From NCBI GenBank assembly GCA_005789375.1, contig SXXZ01000223.1, forward strand, positions 1-6,522: a stretch of DNA of 6,522 nucleotides, read 5' to 3'. Made by a program: the position numbers and the translations under genes. Every line of letters starts with the position of its first letter. The stretch's first letter is position 1. Origin of the DNA: Verrucomicrobiales bacterium. Its GTDB lineage: Bacteria > Verrucomicrobiota > Verrucomicrobiae > Limisphaerales > UBA9464. Shown piece after piece: positions 1-5,897 of the stretch. The notes under the pieces are model-generated. The model did not search any database. It was not told where the DNA came from and was given only the letters and a program-made list of their open reading frames with translations.

Positions 1-95
1 ATGCAGGCTAAGCTGGTGGCGTCGCCGCTACCGAGGTCTTCCTCCAGGGCCTGAATTAGGGCCGTTCGAATCAGTTGAGGATCCAAGTGCTCCAC
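1..95 (-). CDS. nadC: Quinolinate phosphoribosyltransferase (NadC), N-terminal fragment
   Basis: Reading the minus strand from a GTG at 95 gives about 31 residues that run off the left edge. They contain L-D-P-Q-L-I-R, then A-L-E-E-D-L-G-S-G-D-A-T. The E-D-L-G-x-G-D-x-T signature close to the N-terminus is characteristic of NadC, which converts quinolinate and PRPP to nicotinate mononucleotide in cytoplasmic de novo NAD synthesis. The catalytic barrel lies outside the window. The start is uncertain: the frame stays open upstream, with alternative TTG codons at 110 and 131, and no candidate has a Shine-Dalgarno sequence. GTG at 95 fits the usual short leader before the L-D-P segment. The ahpC terminator (181-229) lies upstream, so nadC probably has its own promoter between about 100 and 180, although I see no clear one. 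The family call rests on one short motif, but that motif is distinctive. Confidence 0.8.
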   Translation of the reverse strand, partial: MEHLDPQLIRTALIQALEEDLGSGDATSLAC

Positions 96-139
96 GACGG
101 GAGGCTGCAAGAGTCTACGTCGGAGGCGCAATCGACAAA

Positions 140-161
140 GCAGTGGCAATGCAGTGGCAAT
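140..161. repeat. Perfect 11-bp tandem duplication
   Basis: The unit GCAGTGGCAAT occurs at 140-150 and again at 151-161 without a gap. It lies just upstream of the nadC start, inside the presumed nadC promoter/leader region. It may be a slippage duplication or a paired protein-binding site; the sequence cannot decide. Confidence 0.6.
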
Positions 162-180
162 GCGTCGGCGGTAGGACGAA

Positions 181-229
181 TTCTGAAAAAGAGAAGGGGC
201 TCCGAAGGGTTAAAGCTTCGGAGCCCCTT
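181..229 (-). terminator. Intrinsic terminator of ahpC
   Basis: The arms AAGGGGCTCCGAAG (194-207) and CTTCGGAGCCCCTT (216-229) form a perfect 14-bp stem with an 8-nt loop. On the minus strand the hairpin is followed by CTCTTTTTC, giving a U-tract. No T-run follows it in the plus direction, so it serves minus-strand transcription from ahpC and insulates nadC. Confidence 0.93.
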
Positions 230-241
230 GACTTGACCGTT

Positions 242-263
242 CGATTGGCCGGCCGATTGGCCG
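242..263. repeat. Short tandem repeat in the ahpC 3' region
   Basis: CGATTGGCCG occurs at 242-251 and 254-263, separated by GC, which also creates a GGCCGGCC palindrome at 247-254. It lies between the ahpC stop codon and its terminator. It is probably a small local duplication; no function is apparent. Confidence 0.5.
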
Positions 264-292
264 TTAGGAGTGGGTCTCCTGATTTTTATCTC

Positions 293-898
293 TTACTGGA
301 GAGCCTCGAACACTTTGCCCACCATGTCTTTGCTCGGGGTCAGGGTCTTGGAACCGGGCTTCCACTTAGCCGGGCAGGCCTGATCGGGATGGCCGACGAG
401 GTAGGCGTTGGCTTCCATCTTCCGCAGCAACTCCGAAGCATCACGTCCCACGTTGTAGAAGTTGATCTCGCTGGAGACCAAGGTGCCTGCAGGATTGATG
501 ATGAACGTGCCGCGGAGGGCCAAGCCGCTGCCACAGTCGTAGACTCCAAAGATCTTGGAAACCGCACCCGTCGGATCGGCGGCCAGCGGGTAATGCACAT
601 CGGCCAGAAGCTTCTCTGAATTGCGCCATGCCAGGTGCGCGTACTTGGTGTCGGTGGACACGCCATACACATCGCAGCCGAGATCCTTCAGTTTGGAGTG
701 GACCACAGCCATGTCGGCCAGTTCGGTGGGGCAGACGAACGTGAAGTCGGCGGGGTAGAACACCAACACAGTCCAGCGGCCGATCTGCTTGGATGCCTCG
801 AGGGAGAACTTGCCGAAATCGCCTGCGGCGGGATCGTAAGTTTCCATCTCGAAGTGGGGGACGTTTTGACCGACTCGAAGGGTAATCTGTTCGCTCAT
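293..898 (-). CDS. ahpC: Typical 2-Cys peroxiredoxin, AhpC/Prx1 type
   Basis: A 201-aa cytoplasmic thiol peroxidase that reduces H2O2, organic hydroperoxides and probably peroxynitrite. The peroxidatic site is F-Y-P-A-D-F-T-F-V-C-P-T-E, giving the P-x-x-x-T-x-x-C triad P49, T53 and C56; the conserved active-site Arg is R129 in L-R-G-T-F-I-I. The resolving cysteine is C175 in A-C-P-A-K-W-K-P-G-S near the C-terminus, as in AhpC proteins. S-T-D-T-K-Y-A-H-x-A-W also matches AhpC. Two extra cysteines, C75 and C122, are visible. The length is normal for the family. ATG at 898 is preferred to an in-frame TTG at 919, because the added residues are unconserved and neither has a Shine-Dalgarno sequence. 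No AhpF-type reductase is adjacent, so the electron donor may be a thioredoxin system or encoded elsewhere. The gene is monocistronic, ending at the strong 181-229 terminator and divergent from the next gene. Confidence 0.95.
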   Translation of the reverse strand: MSEQITLRVGQNVPHFEMETYDPAAGDFGKFSLEASKQIGRWTVLVFYPADFTFVCPTELADMAVVHSKLKDLGCDVYGVSTDTKYAHLAWRNSEKLLADVHYPLAADPTGAVSKIFGVYDCGSGLALRGTFIINPAGTLVSSEINFYNVGRDASELLRKMEANAYLVGHPDQACPAKWKPGSKTLTPSKDMVGKVFEALQ

Positions 899-939
899 AT
901 CGACGGGGTTAGATGACAAAGTGGCAGGATTGAGTGTTT

Positions 940-956
940 CCCGGCGTCGGGCCGGG
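940..956. repeat. GC-rich inverted repeat in the divergent intergenic region
   Basis: CCCGGC (940-945) and GCCGGG (951-956) form 6-bp arms around a 5-nt spacer, about 42 bp upstream of the ahpC ATG and about 90 bp upstream of the divergent propeller gene. It could be a hairpin in the ahpC leader or an operator; no T-tract follows in either direction, so it is not a terminator. The rest of 899-1011 shows no convincing ahpC promoter hexamers. Confidence 0.4.
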
Positions 957-1011
957 TGCAGAAAATCGATAGCATGTTCCGCTGGAGGTGCAATCGGATG
1001 AGGTGCTTTTT

Positions 1012-1039
1012 TTGACGAATCCGGATTATGCGATAGATT
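1012..1039 (+). promoter_or_regulatory. Candidate sigma70-type promoter for the propeller gene
   Basis: TTGACG at 1012-1017 (5 of 6 to consensus) and TAGATT at 1034-1039 (4 of 6) are separated by 16 bp and preceded by a run of seven T's. The expected transcription start about 7 nt past the -10 falls at or next to the ATG at 1045, which would give a leaderless message. This is a prediction from hexamer matches only. Confidence 0.45.
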
Positions 1040-1044
1040 CGTTA

Positions 1045-2304
1045 ATGATTTTCCTGACCCGATTGCCCCGATTTTTGCTGTTGCCGATGCTGTGTTCGTC
1101 GCTGATGGCCGCCGAATCGTGGGACCAATGGCGTGGCCCCAATCGGGACGGCAGGATTTCCGGTGCGAAATGGCCCGCAGGGCTGGACGAAGCCCGCCTT
1201 AAGAAACGTTGGCAGTTACCTCTGGGTCCCAGCTACTCCGGGCCGGTGATGAATGCCGAGCGGGTCTTTATCACCGAGACCGTGGACAAGAAGCGGGAGC
1301 AGGTGACGGCATTGCGACGCTCCGATGGTTCTGTGGTTTGGAAGCGGGACTGGGAGGGAGCTATGTCCGTTCCATTCTTTGCTCGATCCAATGGGGATTG
1401 GATTCGTGCCACCCCGGCCTTGGATGGCGATACGCTGTATGTTGCTGGCATGCGCGACGTGTTGGTGGCTCTGAACAGCACCGACGGTTCCGAGCGTTGG
1501 CGATTGGACTTCGTGAAACGCTTTGGAGCAGACCTACCCACCTTTGGTTTTGTCTCCTCACCCTTGATTGATGGCGACAGTGTTTACGTTCAGGCCGGTG
1601 GTGGTGTTGCACGTCTGCGCAAGGCCGATGGGCAGGTGGTGTGGCACGGGGCCCGGGATGGTGGCGGTATGATGGGCAGTGCCTTCGGATCGCCCGTGAT
1701 CCTCACCCTCGCCGGCAAACGCCAGTTGGTGATCCAGGCGCGGACTCGACTCTTCGGGGTGGCGTTGGAGGATGGTGCCGAATTGTGGTCCCTTCCGGTC
1801 GAATCCTTCCGTGGCATGAACATCCTAACGCCGACCTTCGCCGGCAAAGATCGACTCTTCACAGCTGCCTACGGTGGGAAAACTTTGGGCATCGATATCC
1901 GTTCGGAGAACGGTGGCTTCCGGGCGGTCCCGGCATGGGAATTTAAGGCGCAAGGCTACATGACCTCCCCGATCATTCATGAGGGACATGCTTACCTCCA
2001 GTTGCGGAGCCAACGAGCTCTCTGCATAGAGCTGGCGACGGGCGCCGAGAAGTGGACTACCAGTGAGAGTTTCGGCAAATACTGGAGCATGGTTGCCCAG
2101 TCCGATCGTATCCTTGCCTTAGACGAACGCGGGGAGCTGATCTTGTTTAAAGCCACCCCGGAGAAATTTGACGTCCTTTCTCGGCGCAAGGTGGCTGAAT
2201 CCGATGCCTGGGCCCACCTGGCGGTGGACGGTTCAGAGCTTTACATCCGGGAACTGAAGGCCCTCAGCGTCTGGGATTGGTCGAGCGGCGCGTCTCAGCC
2301 CTGA
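1045..2304 (+). CDS. Secreted PQQ-like beta-propeller repeat protein (BamB-like fold)
   Basis: A 419-aa protein with a Sec signal peptide at residues 1-23: Arg at 6 and 9, a hydrophobic L-rich core, then S-L-M-A-A-E-S, so cleavage near residue 22-23. The Cys in the core is preceded by Leu, so it is not a good lipobox. The mature start W-D-Q-W-R-G-P-N-R-D-G is typical of PQQ-like propeller proteins common in Planctomycetota and Verrucomicrobiota. At least five blade signatures of the form (D/T)-G-x-x-x-W end at residues 99, 152, 200, 248 and 337, each after a hydrophobic strand such as V-T-A-L or L-V-A-L-N. Such folds act as scaffolds (BamB) or as quinoprotein-like enzymes. I see nothing that proves PQQ binding or catalysis, so the specific role is unknown. 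ATG at 1045 is chosen because it starts directly at the signal peptide; an upstream in-frame GTG at 988 would bury it and has a purine run abutting the codon. The gene converges on the MCE gene with a 41-bp gap. Confidence 0.88.
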   Translation: MIFLTRLPRFLLLPMLCSSLMAAESWDQWRGPNRDGRISGAKWPAGLDEARLKKRWQLPLGPSYSGPVMNAERVFITETVDKKREQVTALRRSDGSVVWKRDWEGAMSVPFFARSNGDWIRATPALDGDTLYVAGMRDVLVALNSTDGSERWRLDFVKRFGADLPTFGFVSSPLIDGDSVYVQAGGGVARLRKADGQVVWHGARDGGGMMGSAFGSPVILTLAGKRQLVIQARTRLFGVALEDGAELWSLPVESFRGMNILTPTFAGKDRLFTAAYGGKTLGIDIRSENGGFRAVPAWEFKAQGYMTSPIIHEGHAYLQLRSQRALCIELATGAEKWTTSESFGKYWSMVAQSDRILALDERGELILFKATPEKFDVLSRRKVAESDAWAHLAVDGSELYIRELKALSVWDWSSGASQP

Positions 2305-2331
2305 GGTCGCTCAGTTCTGAGATGGAGAACT
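2301..2331. repeat. Weak stem-loops between convergent genes
   Basis: AGTTCT (2313-2318) and AGAACT (2326-2331) can form a 6-bp stem with a 7-nt loop. CTGAG (2301-2305) and CTCAG (2310-2314) form a competing 5-bp stem over the stop codon. There is no T-tract on either strand. This is the only terminator-like structure between the two converging genes, so termination here may be inefficient or factor-dependent. Confidence 0.3.
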
Positions 2332-2345
2332 CACGGAACGGAGGA

Positions 2346-3317
2346 TTAGAAAATGCTGCCTGCTGCCGTGCCGATGACCTGAAGTGGGCCGGCATCCTCT
2401 AGTGTTTCGGTGGCCTTTTCGACTTTCTGAAGGGTGAGCTTCAGGTTGCGCAAGAACGCATCATCATTGATGAGCTGACCGACCGTTCCGTTTCCTCGAT
2501 TCAACTTCTCGGCCACTTCGCGGAGGTTGGTGATCATGTTGGTCGTCTCACGGAACAGCGAGTCATCCACCAGCAGGCGGCCGATGGTTCCTTTACCGGA
2601 GTTCATGTCGGCCATCATTTGGCGAGTCGTGGACAAAGTGACCTTCAGGTCTTCGGTAGACGCGATGAGGTTGGTGACCGCCTGGAGCGTCTGAACGTAC
2701 AAAGTGTCTTGCCTCAGCAGTCGACCCAGCGTGCCTTCCCCCTTGTTGATACCGGTGGTTACGCTGTCGAGGTTGCTCAAGATCGAAGCGATGCGCGGCT
2801 GGTTGTCCTTGATCATGTCGGTCATGGGTCCGAGCAGCTTGGTGAAGTCTTCACCGCTGAAGCTCTTGGTCATGTTTTGCATGCCGTCGGCGGCGCTCTC
2901 CAGCTTGCTCATGATGGCCGCTAGATCGGGTTGCTCACGGCTTTCTAGCAAGGCTCCTGTGGACACCACCGGAGAGGCGGGGTTACCGAAATCGATGGCC
3001 ATGAAGTTTTGACCCATCATGCCGGTGAATTTGATGGATGCCTTGCTGTCGGTGCGCACCCCGGCTGCTGGTTCCACAGTCATGGAGACCTCCACCTTGC
3101 CATCGGCGATCCGGATTGCTTGGACTCGGCCGACATCTACGCCCGCCAATTTGACCGGATCTCCCACCTTGAGATCCCCCGCGGAGTTGAATCGGGCCTT
3201 GATTGGGATACCGCTATCAAAGAAGCGCCCGCCTCCCACCATTTCAAACAGGACGAACGCAGCCACGAAGACCAGGGCAAAGAAAATGCCCAGTCGAGTT
3301 TCCAGAGAGTTTTTCAT
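2346..3317 (-). CDS. MCE/MlaD-family envelope lipid-transport protein
   Basis: A 323-aa protein beginning M-K-N-S-L-E-T-R-L-G, followed by one N-terminal transmembrane helix (about residues 9-28). An MCE domain spans about 36-115, seen in I-K-A-R-F-N-S-A-G-D-L-K-V-G-D-P-V-K-L-A-G-V-x-V-G and F-x-G-M-M-G-Q-N-F-M-A-I-D-F-G. MCE proteins are anchored in the inner membrane and form oligomeric rings or tubes that move phospholipids between membranes with an MlaEF ABC transporter. The C-terminal half (about 130-310) is largely helical and holds three copies of a G-x-G-T-x-G-x-L-x-x-D motif starting at residues 193, 241 and 275. No MlaE permease or MlaF ATPase gene is adjacent, so partners must be elsewhere. 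ATG at 3317 starts right before the membrane segment; the nearest purine-rich stretch is about 20 bases upstream, too far for a ribosome-binding site. The 3318-3461 leader shows no convincing promoter. The family is clear; the transported substrate is not. Confidence 0.9.
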   Translation of the reverse strand: MKNSLETRLGIFFALVFVAAFVLFEMVGGGRFFDSGIPIKARFNSAGDLKVGDPVKLAGVDVGRVQAIRIADGKVEVSMTVEPAAGVRTDSKASIKFTGMMGQNFMAIDFGNPASPVVSTGALLESREQPDLAAIMSKLESAADGMQNMTKSFSGEDFTKLLGPMTDMIKDNQPRIASILSNLDSVTTGINKGEGTLGRLLRQDTLYVQTLQAVTNLIASTEDLKVTLSTTRQMMADMNSGKGTIGRLLVDDSLFRETTNMITNLREVAEKLNRGNGTVGQLINDDAFLRNLKLTLQKVEKATETLEDAGPLQVIGTAAGSIF

Positions 3318-3456
3318 TCAGACCAATTGAGTGACGTTCCTTGCTAGGGATGTCTGCTGCAGAACGCTAGAAAGGCAACCATGTTCAAGTCAATGTCGAC
3401 CGGTTACCGCCAACGGCCGTCTAGCGCTGCATTCCGCCCGCTGGTCAAGTATCCGT

Positions 3457-3492
3457 CAAAAAACCCCGGGCCACAAGGGTGGCACCGGGGTT
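3457..3492 (-). terminator. Intrinsic terminator of the isomerase-like gene
   Basis: AACCCCGG (3462-3469) pairs with CCGGGGTT (3485-3492), and the stem continues inward as GCCAC/GTGGC with one bulged A (3484) around an AAGG tetraloop. On the minus strand the stem runs directly into a six-T tract (A's at 3458-3463 on the plus strand). It lies 28 bp past the stop codon and separates this gene from the MCE gene. Confidence 0.9.
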
Positions 3493-3519
3493 GGACCGGA
3501 ATCCCTATTCTACCATGTA

Positions 3520-4788
3520 TCAGGCGAAGGTATTCTTGCGATAGGCACCCATCGTTGGGGCATCCGGGTTCACTTCGGGTCCGAAGTACCGCAGGCAAAC
3601 CAAGGGTTCGGTTTCACTGGTGTTCTCGAAGGTGACACCGGCTTTGGCACCGTCTTCGGTGCAGAAGTATTCGTCTTCGGTCAGCTCGTGGAAGCGGATG
3701 AGCTTCGGGCTGTTGAGCGGCTGACCGTTGATCTTACCGCTGCCTTGGACGCAAATCAGGCCATAGGCACCCTTGTCGGGGATCGTGGCCTTCATGCCCG
3801 GATCCACCGTGAGCTCCTTGGCGGTGAAGAGCTGCTCGCCGTCCACTTTGCCGTACACGATCCAGCGGTCGACAAAGCCTTCTTTGCGAGTGTCAGCCAC
3901 CGGCACGGGCTCGAGGTAGTGGTTGTCCTTGAAATTCGGATCCACGTTCTTGTCCCAATCCAACTGTTCGACGATGAAGTCGATATCCTGATGGTACTTC
4001 TTGGGCATGTCCTTCACCAGCAGGCTCCAGGGCACATAGCGTCCCTCGACCAAGCTTTGGTACATGCCGAACACGTCGCTACCCCACTGCGGCTCATAGG
4101 TGCAGAGGCTTCCCGGGGCGTGGAGGATGCAGGGGTCGATCAGCCAACCGGTGCCGGGCTTGAGGCGGTAGGCCTTGGACAGGTCCAGAATTCCGTTGTC
4201 ACCCTTGTTCCAGTCTTCGAGGCACTTCCGGACTTGGGCCTTGGTCGTGCCCGGTTCAAATCCCATGAAGGTGTAGGGGAAGTTGTTTCCCACATTGTTG
4301 TGCTGGGGCGGAAAGTAGTAGCTCTCGGGCTTGCCTTCCTGACCCACCAACTTGGCCTGCTTGGCCGACTGGTGCATGTGATGGGGAATGGGCCCCATGT
4401 TGTCGAAGAACTTGGAGTACACGGGCCAGCGGCCGTACTTCTTCCAAATCGACTTGCCCACCAGAGTGGCCCCGGTGTCTTCGACCGCCTGACGCAAGGT
4501 GAAGCGTTCTTTGCCCACGACCACATAGCTCAGGCCCTCATCTGCCACGCGTCCCTCATTGGCCGCCTCGGTTGTCGACGCGAACCAACGTTCATCGATG
4601 CCACCGCGGTTCGCCCCGTAGGCGTAGGTGTCATCTGGGTGGAGTTTGAGGCGAAGACCCGGCTGCAGGAAGGAGCGGGGCACCCAGGCCGGAGCCAGGC
4701 GCAGCAAACCTCCGGTGCGTGAGAGCTCAGCCTCGACCTTGGACTTGGTGTTCTTCCGGACGGTCTTCAGTTGCGTGACGGTGTTCAT
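3520..4788 (-). CDS. Class I mannose-6-phosphate isomerase-like cupin protein
   Basis: A 422-aa soluble protein, probably a metal-dependent sugar-phosphate isomerase or relative. The N-terminal part has G-G-I-D-E-R-W-F-A-S-T (62-72), like the G-E-x-W-x-x-S region of ManA. The putative metal site is P-H-H-M-H-Q-S-A-K-Q-A (135-145), then G-K-P-E-S-Y-Y-F (152-159), then I-L-H-A-P-G (221-226). Aligned by eye to ManA, the ligands would be H137, H139, E155 and H223, with K153 before the P-E as in ManA. ManA normally has Gln-x-His where this protein has His-x-His. A second cupin-like segment lies at about 305-402 (D-R-W-I-V-Y-G-K, then I-C-V-Q-G-S-G-K-I-N-G-Q). The length is close to that of classical ManA. 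ATG at 4788 is chosen over an adjacent TTG at 4791; neither has a Shine-Dalgarno sequence. It appears monocistronic, with its own promoter candidate and terminator. It could instead be an uncharacterised cupin with another sugar substrate. Confidence 0.7.
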   Translation of the reverse strand: MNTVTQLKTVRKNTKSKVEAELSRTGGLLRLAPAWVPRSFLQPGLRLKLHPDDTYAYGANRGGIDERWFASTTEAANEGRVADEGLSYVVVGKERFTLRQAVEDTGATLVGKSIWKKYGRWPVYSKFFDNMGPIPHHMHQSAKQAKLVGQEGKPESYYFPPQHNNVGNNFPYTFMGFEPGTTKAQVRKCLEDWNKGDNGILDLSKAYRLKPGTGWLIDPCILHAPGSLCTYEPQWGSDVFGMYQSLVEGRYVPWSLLVKDMPKKYHQDIDFIVEQLDWDKNVDPNFKDNHYLEPVPVADTRKEGFVDRWIVYGKVDGEQLFTAKELTVDPGMKATIPDKGAYGLICVQGSGKINGQPLNSPKLIRFHELTEDEYFCTEDGAKAGVTFENTSETEPLVCLRYFGPEVNPDAPTMGAYRKNTFA

Positions 4789-4839
4789 CAAAAGCGTTTC
4801 TGAGGTTTTGTTCCCTTCGATGACGGGTTGGCCTGGCGA

Positions 4840-4868
4840 GGTATAACAGACCCCGACCTGAGGGTCAG
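4840..4868 (-). promoter_or_regulatory. Candidate extended -10 promoter for the isomerase-like gene
   Basis: On the minus strand CTGACC (4868-4863, 4 of 6) is followed after 17 bp by TATACC (4845-4840, 4 of 6), with a TGT immediately before the -10, as in extended -10 promoters. It would give a leader of about 45 nt before the ATG at 4788. Confidence 0.4.
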
Positions 4869-4898
4869 CGAAGGATGGACCTAAGGTAATCGGGAGGA

Positions 4899-4911
4899 GG
4901 CCGTGACGGCC
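4899..4911. repeat. 13-bp palindrome upstream of the isomerase-like gene
   Basis: GGCCGT and ACGGCC flank a single central base. The site lies about 30 bp upstream of the candidate -35 element at 4863-4868 and just past the flagellin terminator. It could be a regulator-binding site; there is no direct evidence. Confidence 0.35.
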
Positions 4912-4933
4912 AAGGGAAAACCGAGGCCTGTTT

Positions 4934-4961
4934 AAAAAACTCCGAGCTCAATTCGAGTCGG
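4934..4961 (-). terminator. Intrinsic terminator of the flagellin gene(s)
   Basis: CCGA (4942-4945) plus CTC (4947-4949) pair with GAG (4955-4957) plus TCGG (4958-4961), with one bulged base at 4946 and an AATTC loop. On the minus strand the stem is followed by AG and then six T's (A's at 4934-4939). It lies 57 bp past the flagellin stop codon. The stem is short but correctly placed. Confidence 0.7.
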
Positions 4962-5017
4962 CATCTTGATCTTGGGCTAGGCCTTGAGCGGCTGAATGCG
5001 TGGTCAGCTAATCGGAA

Positions 5018-5836
5018 TTATTGGGGCAACAGGCGCAGCACGGACTGCGGCAACTGATTGGCCTGGGCCAACATCGCTGTGGTGGATTGATTGAGAATGT
5101 TCTGTCTTGAGAACTCCGTACTCTCGCTAGCCACGTCCACGTCTTTAATGGCCGAGGTGGCGGCCGTGAAGGTCTCGATGGTGGCTGCCAAGTATTCGGA
5201 GGCCATGTTGAGGCGGGATTGATTGGCGCCGACATTGGCTCGGTCTGCAGCCAATTGAGTGATGGCCGTTCGCACTGCAGACAGTGCGGTGGTGGCCGCT
5301 CCGGTGGTAGAGATGCCGCTGGCACTTTGGGTCACCGCATTGTAGGTCGCTGAAGCGGACCCCAGGTTGATCCCACTCATCACGAAGGCGGTTCCCTCCG
5401 AATCGATCACCGATTCGACGTTGGCTGCCGAAAAGAGCGAAACACTGTTGAACTCCTTGTTGGCGAGGTCGGAGATGTAGCTCTTGAGTTGCGAGAACTC
5501 ATTGTTGTAGAGGGCCCGGTCGGCGTCGCTCTTAGTACCGTCGAGCGAGAGCATGGCTAGTTCGCTCATCCGGTTCAGGGTCTTTGCAACCCGCTTGAGG
5601 TAGCCGTCCTGAGTGTTGGAAAAGGATTGGGCGTTGGACACGTTGTCCTTGGCCGCATTGGCACGCTCAAGTTTGGCGTCGAAACGCATGCTGACGGCCA
5701 GACCGCCTGCGTCATCGTAAGCGTTTACGATGCGAGAACCGGAGCTGAGTTTGGCCAGCGACTTGGTGAGAGCGGCCGAGGTGCGCGTGAGGTCGTTGGA
5801 GGCCGATTGGGCGGCCAAATTGGAGCCAATGGTCAT
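5018..5836 (-). CDS. Flagellin, short D0/D1-only type (complete)
   Basis: A 272-aa structural subunit of the flagellar filament, exported by the flagellar type III system. The N-terminal D0/D1 region has S-L-A-K-L-S-S-G-S-R-I-x-x-A-Y-D-D-A-G-G-L-A (26-47), matching the classic L-S-S-G-x-R-I-N-x-A-x-D-D-A-A-G motif. The C-terminal region has Q-S-R-L-N-M-A, I-K-D-V-D-V-A-x-E-S-T-E-F-S-R-Q-N-I-L, and ends A-Q-A-N-Q-L-P-Q-S-V-L-R-L-L-P-Q, the canonical flagellin terminus plus two residues. Only about 50 variable residues (roughly 140-190) separate the conserved ends, so the surface-exposed D2/D3 domains are missing. There is no cysteine and no signal peptide, as expected. ATG at 5836 is the only start that preserves the conserved N-terminus; it has no Shine-Dalgarno sequence. 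It lies 61 bp downstream of a second flagellin gene in the same direction and is followed by a terminator. No other flagellar genes are visible. Confidence 0.95.
   Translation of the reverse strand: MTIGSNLAAQSASNDLTRTSAALTKSLAKLSSGSRIVNAYDDAGGLAVSMRFDAKLERANAAKDNVSNAQSFSNTQDGYLKRVAKTLNRMSELAMLSLDGTKSDADRALYNNEFSQLKSYISDLANKEFNSVSLFSAANVESVIDSEGTAFVMSGINLGSASATYNAVTQSASGISTTGAATTALSAVRTAITQLAADRANVGANQSRLNMASEYLAATIETFTAATSAIKDVDVASESTEFSRQNILNQSTTAMLAQANQLPQSVLRLLPQ
5507..5557. repeat. 51-bp block identical to 6375-6425 (flagellin paralogs)
   Basis: These 51 bases are identical, including every synonymous position, to 6375-6425 in the neighbouring flagellin gene. They encode 17 residues of the N-terminal D1 region (A-M-L-S-L-D-G-T-K to A-L-Y). 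Flanking sequence on both sides differs at several silent sites. Confidence 0.9.
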
Positions 5837-5857
5837 GGGAGTAATTTCTATCGGAGT

Positions 5858-5878
5858 GGTTTCAGTTCAGTGGAAACC
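5858..5878. repeat. Inverted repeat in the inter-flagellin gap
   Basis: GGTTTC (5858-5863) and GAAACC (5873-5878) form a 6-bp stem with a 9-nt loop in the 61-bp gap between the two flagellin genes. No T-tract follows on the minus strand, so it is not a standard terminator. It could be a processing or stability hairpin that changes the ratio of the two messages. Confidence 0.4.
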
Positions 5879-5897
5879 TCAGAGGGGTCGAGAGTGC

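Noticed and set aside
143..619. Plus-strand open frame antisense to ahpC
   Set aside because: It runs through the ahpC terminator hairpin and the conserved peroxiredoxin C-terminus; its product has no recognisable features.
988..1044. Extended N-terminus of the propeller protein from a GTG at 988
   Set aside because: It would place 19 polar residues before a good signal peptide, the GGAG directly abuts the GTG, and it overlaps the promoter candidate.
3318..3461. TTGACT and TTGACC hexamers on the minus strand as an MCE gene promoter
   Set aside because: Neither has a believable -10 hexamer at 16-18 bp; this 144-bp leader holds nothing else I can support.
3331..4722. Very long plus-strand open frame (463 codons) across the isomerase-like gene
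   Set aside because: It is antisense to a well-supported cupin gene, its translation shows no family motif, and it covers the minus-strand terminator at 3457-3492 and the MCE leader. Long antisense frames are expected in GC-rich coding DNA.
5837..5870. Sigma28 (FliA)-type promoter in front of the downstream flagellin, suggested by CCGATAG on the minus strand
   Set aside because: The -10-like element resembles GCCGATAA, but no TAAA-type -35 element lies at the expected spacing, and it would leave only about 10 nt before the ATG.
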